Shown here: positions 1 through 11,257 of the stretch, one piece after another
Numbering within the stretch: the stretch's first letter is position 1
Layout: each line of letters opens with the position of its first letter
Assembly (NCBI GenBank): GCA_036971615.1
Contig: JAYKKR010000014.1
Coordinates: 248,001 to 312,000, forward strand
Length of the DNA stretch: 64,000 nucleotides
Direction of reading: 5' to 3'
Origin: Amyloporia xantha
Taxonomy: Eukaryota > Basidiomycota > Agaricomycetes > Polyporales > Adustoporiaceae
Notes under the pieces: model-generated
What the model was told of the DNA's origin: nothing
Database searches by the model: none
What the model saw: only the letters and a program-made list of their open reading frames with translations
Position numbers and translations under genes: made by a program

Positions 1-2153
1 TTCTCCAGCGGATCCTTCGACGGGATGGCCGTTCGTTTAGCTGGCGATGAGGAGGTAGGAACATCAGGGCCTGAAATGAGTCTTGAGGGGGCCGTCTTTG
101 GCAGCGCACCGCGCAAACGCACTGCCAGCAATCCGACGCCTATCAAGCGCGATGCTCCGATTTCCCCAGCTCTTAGCTCCCCGGAAATTTCTATGTCGAG
201 GAAAATAGGTGGAAGCCCGACCAGAAGACAGCCGCGAACAGGTGCAGACATCAAAAGACCCGACAGCCCGGACATCGGGACGATTCTAGCTAGAACACCT
301 CGACCGAAACGCAGGTCGTCTGCTGCACCCTCGCCTTCGTCGGTTCGCGTGCGGTCTCGCACGACTTCATTGGCGGGGCCTCCTTCCAGCTGGAAGGACA
401 AGGGTGATGATGGTCTGCAAGGTGTGTCCGTGACGTCCGACATGCTAGCTGAGGAAGGCCTGGGGGAGTTGGACACGGACGAAGAGCTACGCATGGAAAA
501 GGAACTGGAGGGCGATGGAAGCGAGTCTGATTCGAGTATCGACCTCCATACACCGTTGCCGTGAGTAAATTCTCTGCTGACGATAGAAGATCATCTTGAC
601 AGTGCTTCACTTCCACAGGCATATGATGTTCCGAGATGGCCTACTATCTCCACGCTCAAAATTGCTTCCTCAAGGATCAGGGTCTCTGTCTCCATTTCCC
701 AATAGCCTAGAGGAAAGCACGGATGGTGCTGACCTAGACCGCTCACGGAGTGTTCTCAGTGTGGTCTCTACTGGCGAGTAAAAACTAATCTATGTTGTGA
801 AATTGCGCTGATACATTGTTCATAGCGGGATCCGTCATGACAAAGTCCGGGTTACTCTACAAGGACCCTCGTGATACTGTAAGACGGCGCATCCGCCACC
901 GAGATGGTCATCTTCTCCGTGCAGGTATGGGTTTGACAACTGGACTTGGTTGGAGCGATAGGTATACCGGTTATTACTCTCAGCTATGCCATGCAGACTG
1001 ATCTACCAATTTCACCAGTGAGGATGAGGATGCACCGTCGACGCTAACACGGCGCCTCATTCATACTTCCATAGCGCGGCGACCTTCTACTTCCCTTTCT
1101 CGCCCTCTTTCAGAAGCCGGAAAGGATTCTGTGGGCTCAAGTGCGTCCCGATCACCGCCTCTAATGCAGTCGTCCTTCCGAACGGGTCATTCCGGCATGC
1201 TTGGCCGATCTGCGTCCATTTCGTTGTCTAACCTACGACGCCCTAGTGAGACAGCCAACGGCAGGACTATTCCGCCCAGGAACAGGACACAGTCGTCTGC
1301 ATCGTTGAGTTCCACCTCCGTAGCTTCCTCCACAGCCCGGTCGTCCACTCCTTCCACCCCGAGTTCATCGGGTGTCGCTCCCACGCGCCAGCCTGTGCGC
1401 CTTCCGAAGTCCACGGAGATGCAAAAGGCACTGACAAGACAGAGGACGCAGTCGTCTGCGTCCGCGAGCACGAGCTCCGTCGTATCCACCAGCTCTGCCG
1501 GGTTGTCTACTCCTTCCGGATCAGAGCCTACTGGTTTATCTGCCCCTAGATATCCGCTACGTGGGACGAAATCCTCCGAGCTGCAGAGCGGTCCCCGGAG
1601 CAGGACCATGTCTACCACATCCAGCGTCAGCTCTACCTCCGTCTACTCCAACACGTCCGGATCGTCCACCAGCACTCCCTCCGCTTCCAGCTCGACGACG
1701 ACGGTCATACGGCCCCTCCGTCTCTCCCCGTCTGCAGGTGTGCGCGCCCGTGTCCCTCGCACCTCCTCCGGCCCGGTCGCCCCTGTGTCCCGCAAAAGAG
1801 GGATCCCCCTCGAGCATCAGCGTGCCCGCACCTTGTCGACCTCGCAGGTCTTCGTCAGCCCGTTCACGAAGAACGTGCCCTGCCCCATATCTCCATCTGT
1901 CTCGACGCCTGCCCCAGGCTGGCCTTCCAAGCCGTCTTCCCAATCGACGTCTTCCCGCCTGTCTCCTTCCTCCACGCCGCCCTCGCCCTCTGCGAGAGCC
2001 CGACCTCTCGTGGCCGGTCCGCGACCGAAGCCCCGCACAGGCACGGGCATGGCCTACCGGACCTCGTCCTACTCGAGTCTGCAGGCGACGGCCATGCGCA
2101 TGCGGAGCATCTCCATCGCCTCCTCGGGTACAGGTGGCGGTGTCATGTTTTGA
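1..2153 (+). CDS. Ser-rich hypothetical protein, 3' part of gene
   Basis: This gene enters from the left edge, and its frame is open from base 1. My exons are 1-560, 619-773, 826-961 and 1019-2153. Introns at 561-618 and 962-1018 are GT-AG. The second intron is odd: the GT at 778 would put exon 3 out of frame, whereas a GC donor at 774 (GCGAGT) restores it. Exon 3 encodes a basic, conserved-looking block (KDPRDTVRRRIRHRDGHLL, then GLTTGLGWSDSEDED). The last exon is about 375 residues of Ser/Thr/Pro low complexity with three similar blocks built around RTQSSAS. I see no catalytic domain, signal peptide or membrane segment. The function is unknown. The C-terminal half looks disordered, as in cytoskeletal or signalling scaffolds, but that is only an impression. 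Confidence 0.75.
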
Positions 2154-2832
2154 GTGTCCGCATGTTGGACATTCCTGCCATGCCAACGCAGGCGCTGGCA
2201 ATGGCAAGTCATACACACTCATTTACATACGTTCTCCGTGTTTGCGGCTTGGTTTCAGTCACAGTGCTATGTGTATACTAGGAACAACACACCTCTATCG
2301 CCGCGCGTTTACCATCCATGCTATTATTTATGCTTGCTCTGGTACATGTCTATACTAGTCCAGACTAGCCTTGGGCTGTCTTGGTTTGTACATCTGGATA
2401 CCCAGTTCATTCGTACATATTGAGCAGTCTCTCCTGGTCGAAGTCGATCTATCCCACCAATACAGCATTGCCGACTATTCACGGTCAGAGTCAATTCAGA
2501 GTATTCATTATTGACTTGATGTTAGAGAAGGATCTACCCGGTTTCGCTGACGACACTAGTTTGACTTATTTTTGAGCGTAGATGACGTCCCGGCACAAAT
2601 GTCGATAGCTCCTGCAAAGGGACCACCGGGTAAATAAGGGTTCACACCAATTATAGTGGATTATAGCCGAGAGGCAGTCAGTCAAGTCAAGTCTATGGAG
2701 CTTAGTAGACAAACCAAGTCATGACATTATTGCGAAGGGCATTCCTGACACCGCAACTGTCAAAGCTTGCCGATGACACTAGACAGAGAACCTAGATACA
2801 GCGATGCATGTTGAGAGATATAAGAGCTTATA
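2154..2832. other. Intergenic, convergent 3' ends
   Basis: This spans the 3' side of the Ser-rich gene and the 3' end of the minus-strand 58-aa candidate. It is AT-rich and has only short unconvincing ORFs. I see no RNA gene or repeat in it. Confidence 0.5.
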
Positions 2833-3125
2833 TCAGATGAAATATCTGCCGGCTAGCACAAGTTGGCGTGGGCACTGCCGGAATAGCAGCACGTAAAAGA
2901 AGGGACAATCGCAGGTACAGATATGTACATACCTGAAGAAAAGGTAGGATCCATGTCCTCGTGAGCGACCCCATCAGTCCAGCGCGAGGGGTCATGCCCA
3001 TGAGCGCAAAGAGGAGAGGCAATGTAATACGAATGCCGCCGTACATTTCATCTGGCTAGTCCGGAACGAACTTGGGTGCTAATAAGGACCGACAGATGAG
3101 AAGCAGTACCTTTGATGCGACACAT
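2833..3125 (-). CDS. Candidate 58-aa membrane-type protein, three exons
   Basis: Too short for simple ORF calling, but three exons join in frame: 3125-3110, 3051-2933 and 2874-2833. Both introns are GT-AG (3052-3109 and 2875-2932, 58 bp each). The product begins MCRIKDEMYGG, has one hydrophobic stretch (ITLPLLFALMGM), then a basic part (LTRTWILPF), and ends RYFI. I do not recognise the family. A small organelle or ER membrane protein is possible. It lies 138 bp downstream of the DUF202-type gene on the same strand. Support is the joint fit of splice signals and phase only, so the call is tentative. Confidence 0.35.
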
Positions 3126-3263
3126 AATAATCAGCATTGGACATGTGCGGCGCGCGGCCGGAAGTCAAGTAGTCGCGATGAGGAATGCAGATGTCAATAT
3201 TAGATGAGAACAAAGTATAATAGTGGCGGAAGAGCGTGAAGGCAGAAAATCGAACGTGCACCG

Positions 3264-3737
3264 TCAATCGGCCGTGAGGTCGATCTTCAATATCAATACC
3301 AGCAAGCCGATCTCCACGAGTGCGACGACGGTAGTTACTGCCACCACGATCCATCCCGCTGTGACGAAGGGGCGCCCGTAAATTCTCTTTCCAGTCTGCC
3401 CAACGGTTGGAACAGGATGCTCTCCTGGATTCGGCCTGTACTCGTCGGCAAAATCGTGGCGGGAGTGGCGTTGGCGAATAAATGCGAATATGAAGAGGAG
3501 AGCAGCGAGCACCGTGTACACAATGCCAACTGGGGTGACACGTTCGATGAATATGGTTTGAGGACGTCCATGTACTTTTTACTCACTGTGGACGAATCGC
3601 TTGTCAAAGAGACGCAAGATGGCGAGGGCGTACCCGAGATTGCCCAACGCGCTTCGAGCATATGCGCCGTCGAAGGTCCTTTGCCTCGCTCGCAGTTCGA
3701 CTAGACAACGGGCAATGCATTCTATCAGCTCTGACAT
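3264..3737 (-). CDS. DUF202-type small integral membrane protein
   Basis: Two exons, 3737-3587 and 3529-3264, are joined over a 57-bp GT-AG intron and give 138 residues. The N-terminal part has the pattern RTFDGAYARSALGNLGYAL, which I associate with fungal DUF202 (YidH-like) proteins. Three hydrophobic segments follow the family layout: about residues 30-44, 51-69 (GIVYTVLAALLFIFAF) and 105-132 (GWIVVAVTTVVALVEIG to LVLIL). Between the last two is a polar loop rich in Arg, His and Pro. The start is the first ATG in frame with the conserved block. The biochemical role of the family is not settled. The family name is from memory; the membrane topology is visible in the sequence. Confidence 0.7.
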
Positions 3738-4573
3738 GCTATGCAACAGTCTCAAATGGCCCGACCTATTTCGTTTACATCTTCCGGAAAGAATGAGTCC
3801 GAGCGGTGTCCCCTAGTATGGCAGTGATCAACCTCAACGAACGCATTTTATTCAGGACTTCGATCATACGGGTTGTATACCTGTATAAATGATGAGATGG
3901 ATTGTGTCCGGTGCGGCTGTTCGTTATTCGACGCCGTATATCCGGGGCGTCCATGTCCATACGATGCAAACCACTGGATAGCGGAGGCTTCTTCAGAATG
4001 CACGCCGGCCGCCTGCTTTGAAGGTCGAAAGGGTGTAGAACGTTTAAATGCTTCGTTCAGCAAAGGGTCTTATCCGATATTCACCTTGGCCAGCTCCCAG
4101 AGGAGTCTTCCAAGGCAAGTTATATGGGAAGAAGAGGAACCCCTATCTGCAATCCTTTACTCGTCGATAGTTAATGAGCATTATCCGGTGCTTGTTGGAA
4201 CAGCCAACTGGTGATGAGTAGACTTGTATTAAACAGAGGAGCTTGCCCAAGCCTGAGGTCGTTGTATGCACTAAGTACGTGCTGAGCATAACATCCCACT
4301 AGATTTAGGTATACGTGGTCACCTCAAAGCTTCTCAAAGCGGCATTCACCGACTCCGGATCCAGAGTCCATCATACGCGCGAACGCCGAAGACATTCAAA
4401 ACCGCAACAATGCTATTATCTGCCACCTAGCTCGAGTCCGTGAACTGCATGGGGTATACGTAGTGTGTGTAAGGAAAAGCAACTCGTGGCTCTCATCACC
4501 ACAGATGCACAGCAAAATCAACTCCGAAGAACAACCCATCACAGCCTTCCCCGCCTAACTCTTGATACCTGCA
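3738..4573. other. Intergenic region upstream of the DUF202-type gene
   Basis: It contains the 5' side of the minus-strand DUF202-type gene and the 3' flank of the next minus-strand gene. A plus-strand frame of 113 codons (3873-4214) is open but has no recognisable domain. I do not call it a gene. Confidence 0.4.
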
Positions 4574-5590
4574 TTAGAACATAGCAACGACCGCGAGAAG
4601 CCCTGCACCAATGACGGCACCGGCGGCCGCAACGCTGCTGACAACGGTTCCAGGTGCAGCAGAGCCAAGCAGACCGCCCGAGAGACCACCAGCGGCCTGT
4701 GCAGCGCCGGTCAGGAAGCTCGAACCGCACGTGCTCTCGACGGCCGAGTACAGTGTGCTCTGGCCCTTCATGAGCGTGCTCGCGGACATGCCGGGGGCAT
4801 AGGGGACGTTCGACTCGAAGGTGATGTACGACGTGAGCACGTTGCGCGCGCAGGCGGTGCACAGTTCGGATGAGGTCAGGTTCGGCGACAAGAACAGGAA
4901 CAGGACGTTGTTATCGTTGAACGTAGTCACGTTCGGGACGATGGCGATCGGGGTCTGCGAGGAGTCGCGCTTGGATACAGAGGAGGTCGTGCTGGACGCC
5001 GAGTTCCAGAGGTACTGGGAGATCGTGGAGAAGGTGCCGCTCCCCGAACTCGATGCGCCGTTGTTCGTCCCGGACGAGTTTGTGCCTGCCGACGCAATGT
5101 CCATCACGCAGTATTTCCCGCTGTCGTCCTTGCTGCACATCGCTTGCGAGAGCGGGACGAGCGAGTACAGTACGTCATACATACTGAGGACCGCCTCGTT
5201 CGCGTCCGACGTGAGCTCCGGGGTGCATGCAGCGTAGAAGTTTGCCAGCTGCGAGCGGATGGTTGTGGACGAGCATGACGACGCCGAGTTGCAGAGTGTG
5301 CCGAGCGCGCTTTCGACGGTGGATGCGGTTGGGTTGGAGGTGCTGTTCGCGCTGGGTCCGAACTGGGAGGTTGCGGCGATGAGCGGCGTGGTGCAGCTCG
5401 CGAGACTTGTGTCTTGATTGAACGACGTAAGGAATGTCGTACAATTCGAGCTGATTCCTGAAGGAATGAGTGCGGAAGACTATACATATGTTTAGTGCGC
5501 GCTCGCTGGGGATAAATGTCTGAAATTTACCGAGGAGGACGAGGCGAGAGCCACCGCGGCAAGAAGGGGTATGACTGCGATAGATTTCAT
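4574..5590 (-). CDS. Secreted Cys/Ser-rich protein with GPI-anchor-like C-terminus
   Basis: Exon 1 (5590-5531) encodes a signal peptide (MKSIAVIPLLAAVALAS). Exon 2 (5479-4574) follows a GT-AG intron of 51 bp, in phase. The total is 321 residues. Spaced cysteines (for example CTTF, SCTTP, TLCNSASSC, CTPEL, LCTACARNVL) alternate with Ser/Thr-rich stretches. The end is small residues followed by a hydrophobic tail (VIGAGLLAVVAMF), typical of a GPI-attachment signal. The layout resembles basidiomycete DUF7729-type surface proteins (from memory, not verified). The expected location is the cell wall or plasma membrane. No enzyme motif is seen. Confidence 0.75.
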
Positions 5591-6155
5591 GTCGTGAAGC
5601 TCAACGAGTGGACGGGTTCTTTAATGTCGACGACGACGGCGGTAGGGGAAATGTAGTCTTTGCGGGAAGAGCAGGATTTTCCAATGTTTTGTCTTGCTTT
5701 TGTCGCCCTAGCGACCACGTGGTCTTAGCGTTAGCCTCACGCGTAAGTACGCTCAAGCCGACGTTTCCTGCCCAGACAGGGAAGCAATCACCGTTGTGTC
5801 GCTACAATCCAAAAGCTGACTGCACCCTGCAGAACGACTCGTATGTATTTTTCGAGATTCTCGAGGTCGGGATGGGCGTCGGGCGCACGAACTGCTTTTC
5901 GTTGAAAATAAATCACATTAATACGTACGAACGGTGAGAAGGAACCTCAGAGCAAATGCCGACCTACGTTCAAGTCAAGCCTTAAGTATTCTCATACGCA
6001 GTGTTACACTCGATTCGATGAAATGTATGAGATTGTTCTTCATGTGTACAGATCATGCTACACAATTGTTTAGATTCATACAACAAATGATATACGACTT
6101 CTTCCTAAAACCCTCCGAAACCATAACAGAACCACGGGACGATGAGATACGCCGC
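5591..6155. other. Intergenic, about 0.56 kb
   Basis: This is the promoter side of the secreted-protein gene and the 3' flank of the eEF1B gene, both on the minus strand. I see nothing else in it. Confidence 0.5.
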
Positions 6156-7223
6156 TTAGAGCTCTGGAGGAATTTTATTCAATCGACATTCGTGGTAACG
6201 AAGACAATCTTGGCACTCACTCTGCATGGCAGCAATATCTGAGCTCTGGACGTAATCTTCGAACTCGGCGACCTTCTCCTGGAGGTCATCCAACGAGACA
6301 AGCTCGTCCTCTGCGAAAATACCCGAAAATGAGACAAGCTTTGCAAAGGAACGGTGGGTAAATGAACGTACCGACGACGAGGGTGATCTGGAGCTTCCTG
6401 ATACCATATCCGATGGGAACGAGCTTACTAGCACCCCAGACGAGACCGGGCATCTCAATCGACCGTACACTCTCCTCAAGCTTCGCCATGTCCGTCTCGT
6501 CATCCCAAGGCTTCACCTCGAAGGTGACAACCGACTACGATATCGCAAAAAAGGTCATGTCAATAATTTGGAGATTCAGAGTGTAGATACATGACAAGGA
6601 TCCCGCTACAAGAGGTCTACTAAGGTAGGAGGAAAGGCGAACCTTGGCGACGGTCTTCGGCTTCGCAGCCTTCTTCAAGTTGTACGCGGCAACACGCTCA
6701 GCCTTGAGACGTTCTGCTTCTGCGTCCTCCTCGTCATCCGATCCGAAGAGGTCGACCTCGTCGTCGTCGTCTTCTGCGGCAGCCGCAGGTGCGGAGGAAG
6801 CAGTACCAATGAATGCCTCGCCCGCCTTGCTAGATCCAGACAGCGAAGCGTGCTCCGATGCGTAGGACTGGATGTGCGTATACCACCTGGTTACATGGGG
6901 GTAGGCAGAGGCACTAGGAGCTGAGGAAATGGCCTTGAAGACGTGTACATCAGCCTGCGAAGGCGTGTAGCTATAGAGGGAAAAATCAGTTCCGAAATCA
7001 CGATTGCAAATGATTAGGAAGGAGCAAAAGTATCAGTAGGCTAGGTAATAGTTGTCGGCACGCTTGAGCAGCGGTGTCTAGTCGCTTCTTGGAAACACGG
7101 ACCATAGCGAAAACTCATCATAGAAAGTCCTTCTTTGGACGCGGTAAGGAAGTTGTAAACTCACCCTTCAACATAGGACCTGGTGGCCAGGTGGGACTCG
7201 AGCTTTGCAAGATCAACGGACAT
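6156..7223 (-). CDS. EFB1: Translation elongation factor eEF1B (beta/alpha exchange subunit)
   Basis: This is the guanine-nucleotide exchange factor that recharges eEF1A with GTP during elongation in the cytosol. Five exons join in frame: 7223-7165, 6970-6643, 6534-6372, 6310-6221 and 6163-6156, giving 215 residues. The N-terminal GST-C-like part ([14 protein letters not shown]) is followed by an acidic linker ([18 protein letters not shown]), a Lys-rich stretch, and the exchange domain with the family motifs [20 protein letters not shown] and [17 protein letters not shown]. The C-terminus ends MQKL. The last exon holds only 8 coding bases after a 57-bp intron. Length and motifs match the usual family, so confidence is high. 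Confidence 0.95.
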
Positions 7224-7552
7224 TGCTCAATGGAAGGGAGAGAGGAGGGGATCGATGAGTTGAATGAAAAACAGCAATGAGCTGGTTTCGAGCGGTAAAA
7301 AAAGTGCTGGTGGTCTTTGATTATCAAGTTTAGGGCAAGTCAAATAGATCTTGGAAGTTGACTTCAACACTAAATAGACGCCCGAAATCTGTGTCTGCCA
7401 CTGTCCACTGAGCACTCAGTAGTAGGCTGTTGCTGCTTCAATGAAAGGAAGCCGACAATTCCCTCGAGAGTCGAGACGTTAGGATATAGAGCAGGGGATA
7501 CCAGTGAATTAATGGAATTGATACGCTACTTATAGATCGCCCCAGCGGTAAA
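7224..7552. other. Intergenic between OXA1 3' end and eEF1B start
   Basis: 329 bp that should hold the promoter and 5' UTR of the highly expressed eEF1B gene. I see no clear TATA box or repeat. Confidence 0.4.
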
Positions 7553-9010
7553 TTATCTCCGCCTACTACCCTTGATCGCTGCCTCCTGCTCCGCCTTTTT
7601 CTCCTGCCACCACTGTTTGGCGTAGTCTATTGACTCCTTGAAGGATGCACCTTTTGTCTCATGCTGCTTTTGCAAGATGGGGATACCAAGTAACTTCCGC
7701 CCTGTTGTACTCCGAAGGATTGCACTTTGCAGCGTCATCCCTACAATGCTCGTGATGACATATACCAGAGCGCCCTAAATGTAACGTTAACAACGGACGT
7801 CGTGGCATACTATACAGTGTACTTACGGAGGGAAGATTCCACATCAGCGGAATACCGACGAGGGACAGAACGCGGAAGAGGTTGATCATGTGTGCCATAT
7901 GAGGGGCAGTCATCATGTCCCGTGCGCCGACCTTGTTAAGCAAAGGTCAATTTAGTACGCAACCCTAAAAAGCTACAAGAACACGTACGGAGAGCTGGAT
8001 GTTCATCGCGACTGCAGTCATAACGGGTAGAATGCCGGTCGGATCAGCGACCGTCAAGTCTGGGATGAACGACACCCCGCTGTCCTTCAGTTGCTCGAGA
8101 GGGAAGTCGCAGAGCTTCTTCACACCGAAGAACATCCCCAGCGTCACCGGCAGCTGAACGATCGGCAAAATAGCCATACTGGCCATGCTCACGCCCGCCT
8201 TCTCGTATATTATCTGCTGCTTCATCGCCACGCTTTGCAGCTGGAGCATGTCCCGGCTCTGCTGCGCGGCCGTCATCTTCTGTCGCAGGTCGTTAATCTC
8301 GTCCTGATGCGGTGCTAATGCCGCCGTCGACCGCATTGACCTCGCTGCGAAGGGGAATAGCACCACCCGCGAAATCAAAGTCGCGCCGACGATTGTCCAG
8401 AACCATGGCATTCCTGTGGATACTTGCAGCAATTCCATACCCCATCGACATAGACCAGCTGGCGTCCATCCCGCGAGTCCTAGCGTAGCCAAGTCACCGT
8501 AGTGCAGTGGTGACAGAGTGGGGAGTGCCGCAGATACGTCAGGCAGAGAGACATCAGTCGAAGTATCGGGAAGCGTGGAGCCCGTTAGAGAGGGGGAGTC
8601 GAGAGTACTAGTTGACGAGACCGTGCTCGTCGACTCTACTGCGGGTGATTCTGAGACTGGAGGTACACCAGGCACCACATCTGTGGCGGGCTGCTCCTGG
8701 GCAGACTCTACTGGAGGCAATTTTGGAGAAGACGACCACCAGAGACTACGGGAATGTGATCGGAGCGCATATACCTCCTTTTGTATGGGAGACGGTCTCA
8801 CCCGCTACGTGGGCTTCAGAAAATGCTCGCTTCTCTGGTCCAGGTGTAATCATACCTGTAGTACAGTGACTGTGAACAGTCGAGCTTGAGAGTGGCATAC
8901 AGCATGTCGCGGTATCCTACCCGCATATGCATAGTGTGCGTTAGACGGCTGCCTGAGAAATGTGAGCTTGAGACACACCTTACGGACCCTAGCCGATTGA
9001 TGCAAGACAT
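7553..9010 (-). CDS. OXA1: Mitochondrial inner-membrane insertase OXA1 (YidC/Alb3 family)
   Basis: Inserts mitochondrially made and some imported proteins into the inner membrane. Four exons join in phase 0: 9010-8921, 8777-7989, 7931-7827 and 7774-7553, giving 401 residues. The start at 9010 was chosen because it gives an Arg/Ser-rich presequence (MSCINRLGSVRCVSSSHF) and splices in frame over a 143-bp intron. The core carries the family pattern: WFWTIVGATLISRVVLFP, a charged helical loop (EINDLRQKMTAAQQSRDML), then ILPIVQLPVTLGMFFGV, AMNIQLSVGARDMM and IPLMWNLPSGALVYVITS. The C-terminus is basic and hydrophilic (QWWQEKKAEQ), as in OXA1 proteins that bind mitoribosomes. The presequence exon is the least certain part. 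Confidence 0.9.
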
Positions 9011-9680
9011 GTTCCTCACTCACTTCTTGTCGAAGTTTTCTCAGCGAGGTGCCAAAGCCAATTCCCGAGCTCGAAAGACTTTGCACTGACAGTGCTGGTC
9101 AGTGTCCGTCGCAAGAGCTTGAAGCGCCCGATCCGAAACGGGAATCACGTGATAAACGCGCTCACCTCCCGACGAAAATACCTCATTTGGGAAATGCGCT
9201 CGCAAGGAGGAAAAGAGTGAACTTCCACCGCCACATCATTATGGAACGCTTAGTAAATGGGAAACCTGATTCAGAGCGCCCGTGCATTTTTCTCTCATTT
9301 CTGTTTATATTTGAGGCTTTCCCCCTAGGCCTCTCTAGTCTATTGAGTATCGCTGACAATGGCCCCCCGCGGTAGCAATTCAAAATTTCGCATTCTACCA
9401 CCGTCAAATTTTATTGTTTCATATAATGGAACAAACTGACACACATATATTTGAGAGGCTTCAGACCATAAATAAGCGGGTCGCACACACATGTAATAGA
9501 GGTAAGTATACGACTAAGGTATATATTATATCATCGTCGCCTGTACACACAAAAGTCCTAGTCCATGTACAAGAGAATGACTGTATTCCTGACAGGAGGT
9601 CGAGACGAGATCGACAGCACGATGTATCCGTAGGGTTGCACACTCGCCCTTCCTCTATGGCAGACTTGAATACAACGCAC
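9011..9680. other. Intergenic, 5' side of OXA1
   Basis: 670 bp between the GH16 gene 3' end and the OXA1 start, both on the minus strand. No supported gene or repeat is seen. Confidence 0.5.
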
Positions 9681-11257
9681 TTACAATAGCGTCCACACAG
9701 CCAGCGCGGCGACGCTTGCCATGAACACACCCAACCGCCCCATCCCTTCCTGTACTTTGAAGCTCGCAAGAGCAGCCGACTTCTGAGACCCCGAACTCGA
9801 GTTGCTGCCCGTAGCGCCCGTACTTGTAGGGGAGACGGACGACGAAGAGCCCGAGGGCGAGACGACGGTGCCGTTCGCGTTGTACACCTTGACGGAATTG
9901 ATCTCGAAATAGGCTTGAGAGAGCGCGGTCTGATTTCCGGCGTTCACGACGTTTTGCAGGTACTAAATTTGGAAAGGGGGAATTAAGCTTCCATAGACAG
10001 TAATCAGAGTTGGACTGCGCACGCAAGAGGAAGAATTGGCCGTCGCGGCGCCGACAATCGGGCACGTTTCGGGGTAGATCTGTGACAGGCCGGCCCTGGT
10101 GCGTGTTGACGCTTCAGACATTGTAGAATTCAAATACTAAATTCGACAAACCAGTCACCGCATAGCGTGATATCGATCACAATCTGCTGGGGCGCGAAAT
10201 ACTCTTCAATGTTGCACGAGGAGGACGGGTAGTTCGCCGACGGTGTGCCCCAGTCAGACACATCGAGGGACGAGCCTGCCGAGGAGACGGATGACGGCAC
10301 ATCCGAGCGCTACTCGCCCACCGCATTAATTCCGGAAGGGATGACAGCATGCATGACCACTCACACTCCAGAACCATATCGAGATGCCGGAGTTATCGAA
10401 GAGTGTCGCCCACACACCTCCACCAGCCGAATTGAAGCCCGCGCCATAGCTGTTCGGCTTCGTCTCTTCCTGCAAGGGAGCCGCATGTCAAATTTTGCAG
10501 CACGAACATGCAAAGACACTCACGTAGGTGCACCCCGCAGCAGCGGAGCAGTTCGTGTTGGTAAGCGTGCCCGAGGCGTTTGCACCGGACGTCGCGCTGC
10601 AGCCGCTATCAGAGTGGAGCGCCATCTGGTTCGCGGTCATGCCATTCACGCCCTCGAGAATGTCGATCTCGCCACCCTGCGGCCAGTGCTGGGCCTTGGT
10701 CCAGAAGCTCGGCCAAATCTGCGAACGCCCGAGACGGTCAGGAAAGGCGCCGACGGGGAGAGCGCGGTTCCAAGAGGACGTACGGAGCATCCGTAGGGGA
10801 GGTGCGTGGCATCAAAGAGAATGACGCTGCCCGCGGGGAAGTAGTCCTCTGTCGTTATGCGGACCTGCGGGGAGGGTCGGCGATGAGTACTGCGGCGTGC
10901 ACGCAGAGTGCAGGTGTGTACGCACCGAGTCTCGCTTGTTTTCGTAAATGACCTTGCTGGTGTTGTCTACTTTGATGATGGCCTGGCCTGCGCTGGTCAC
11001 GTATGCGAGGTGGTCTGTCGTAGCGGCTGACTCGTTCAAGTAGTTGACGTCGCCTGCCCAGCGGAACAGTGAGCACTAATCCTTTGGATACACGATATGT
11101 CCGGGTTTGGAACTGACGCACCTTCTGTCGTGTTGTCGTAGTTGCCATAGAACACCCACCCGTCAAAGAAATTTTGGCCCTCGAATGTCTTCACGAGACT
11201 GTACGAGGCGAATGCCGGGGCAGAAAAGAGTGCTGCTGCGACCAGAGCGGACTTCAT
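9681..11257 (-). CDS. Secreted GH16 endo-beta-glucanase, GPI-type
   Basis: A glycoside hydrolase of family 16, expected to cut or remodel beta-1,3(4)-glucan at the cell wall. Eight exons join in frame: 11257-11122, 11053-10926, 10864-10784, 10718-10524, 10469-10365, 10309-10152, 10095-10023 and 9962-9681, giving 385 residues. It starts with a signal peptide (MKSALVAAALFSAPAFAS). The catalytic motif GEIDILEG shows the two acid residues and central Asp of the ExDxxE signature, flanked by PSFWTKAQHWPQG. Later blocks YGAGFNSAGGGVWAT and IWFWS fit the fungal laminarinase-like group. The tail is Ser/Thr-rich with a final hydrophobic stretch (VFMASVAALAVWTLL), suggesting a GPI anchor. Confidence 0.92.

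Noticed and set aside
1561..2358. 265-codon plus frame and overlapping minus frames in the Ser-rich exon
   Set aside because: Out-of-frame shadows of low-complexity Ser/Pro coding sequence.
3873..4214. 113-codon plus-strand frame with a few Cys pairs
   Set aside because: No domain, no promoter signal, and it covers the upstream region of a well-supported minus-strand gene.
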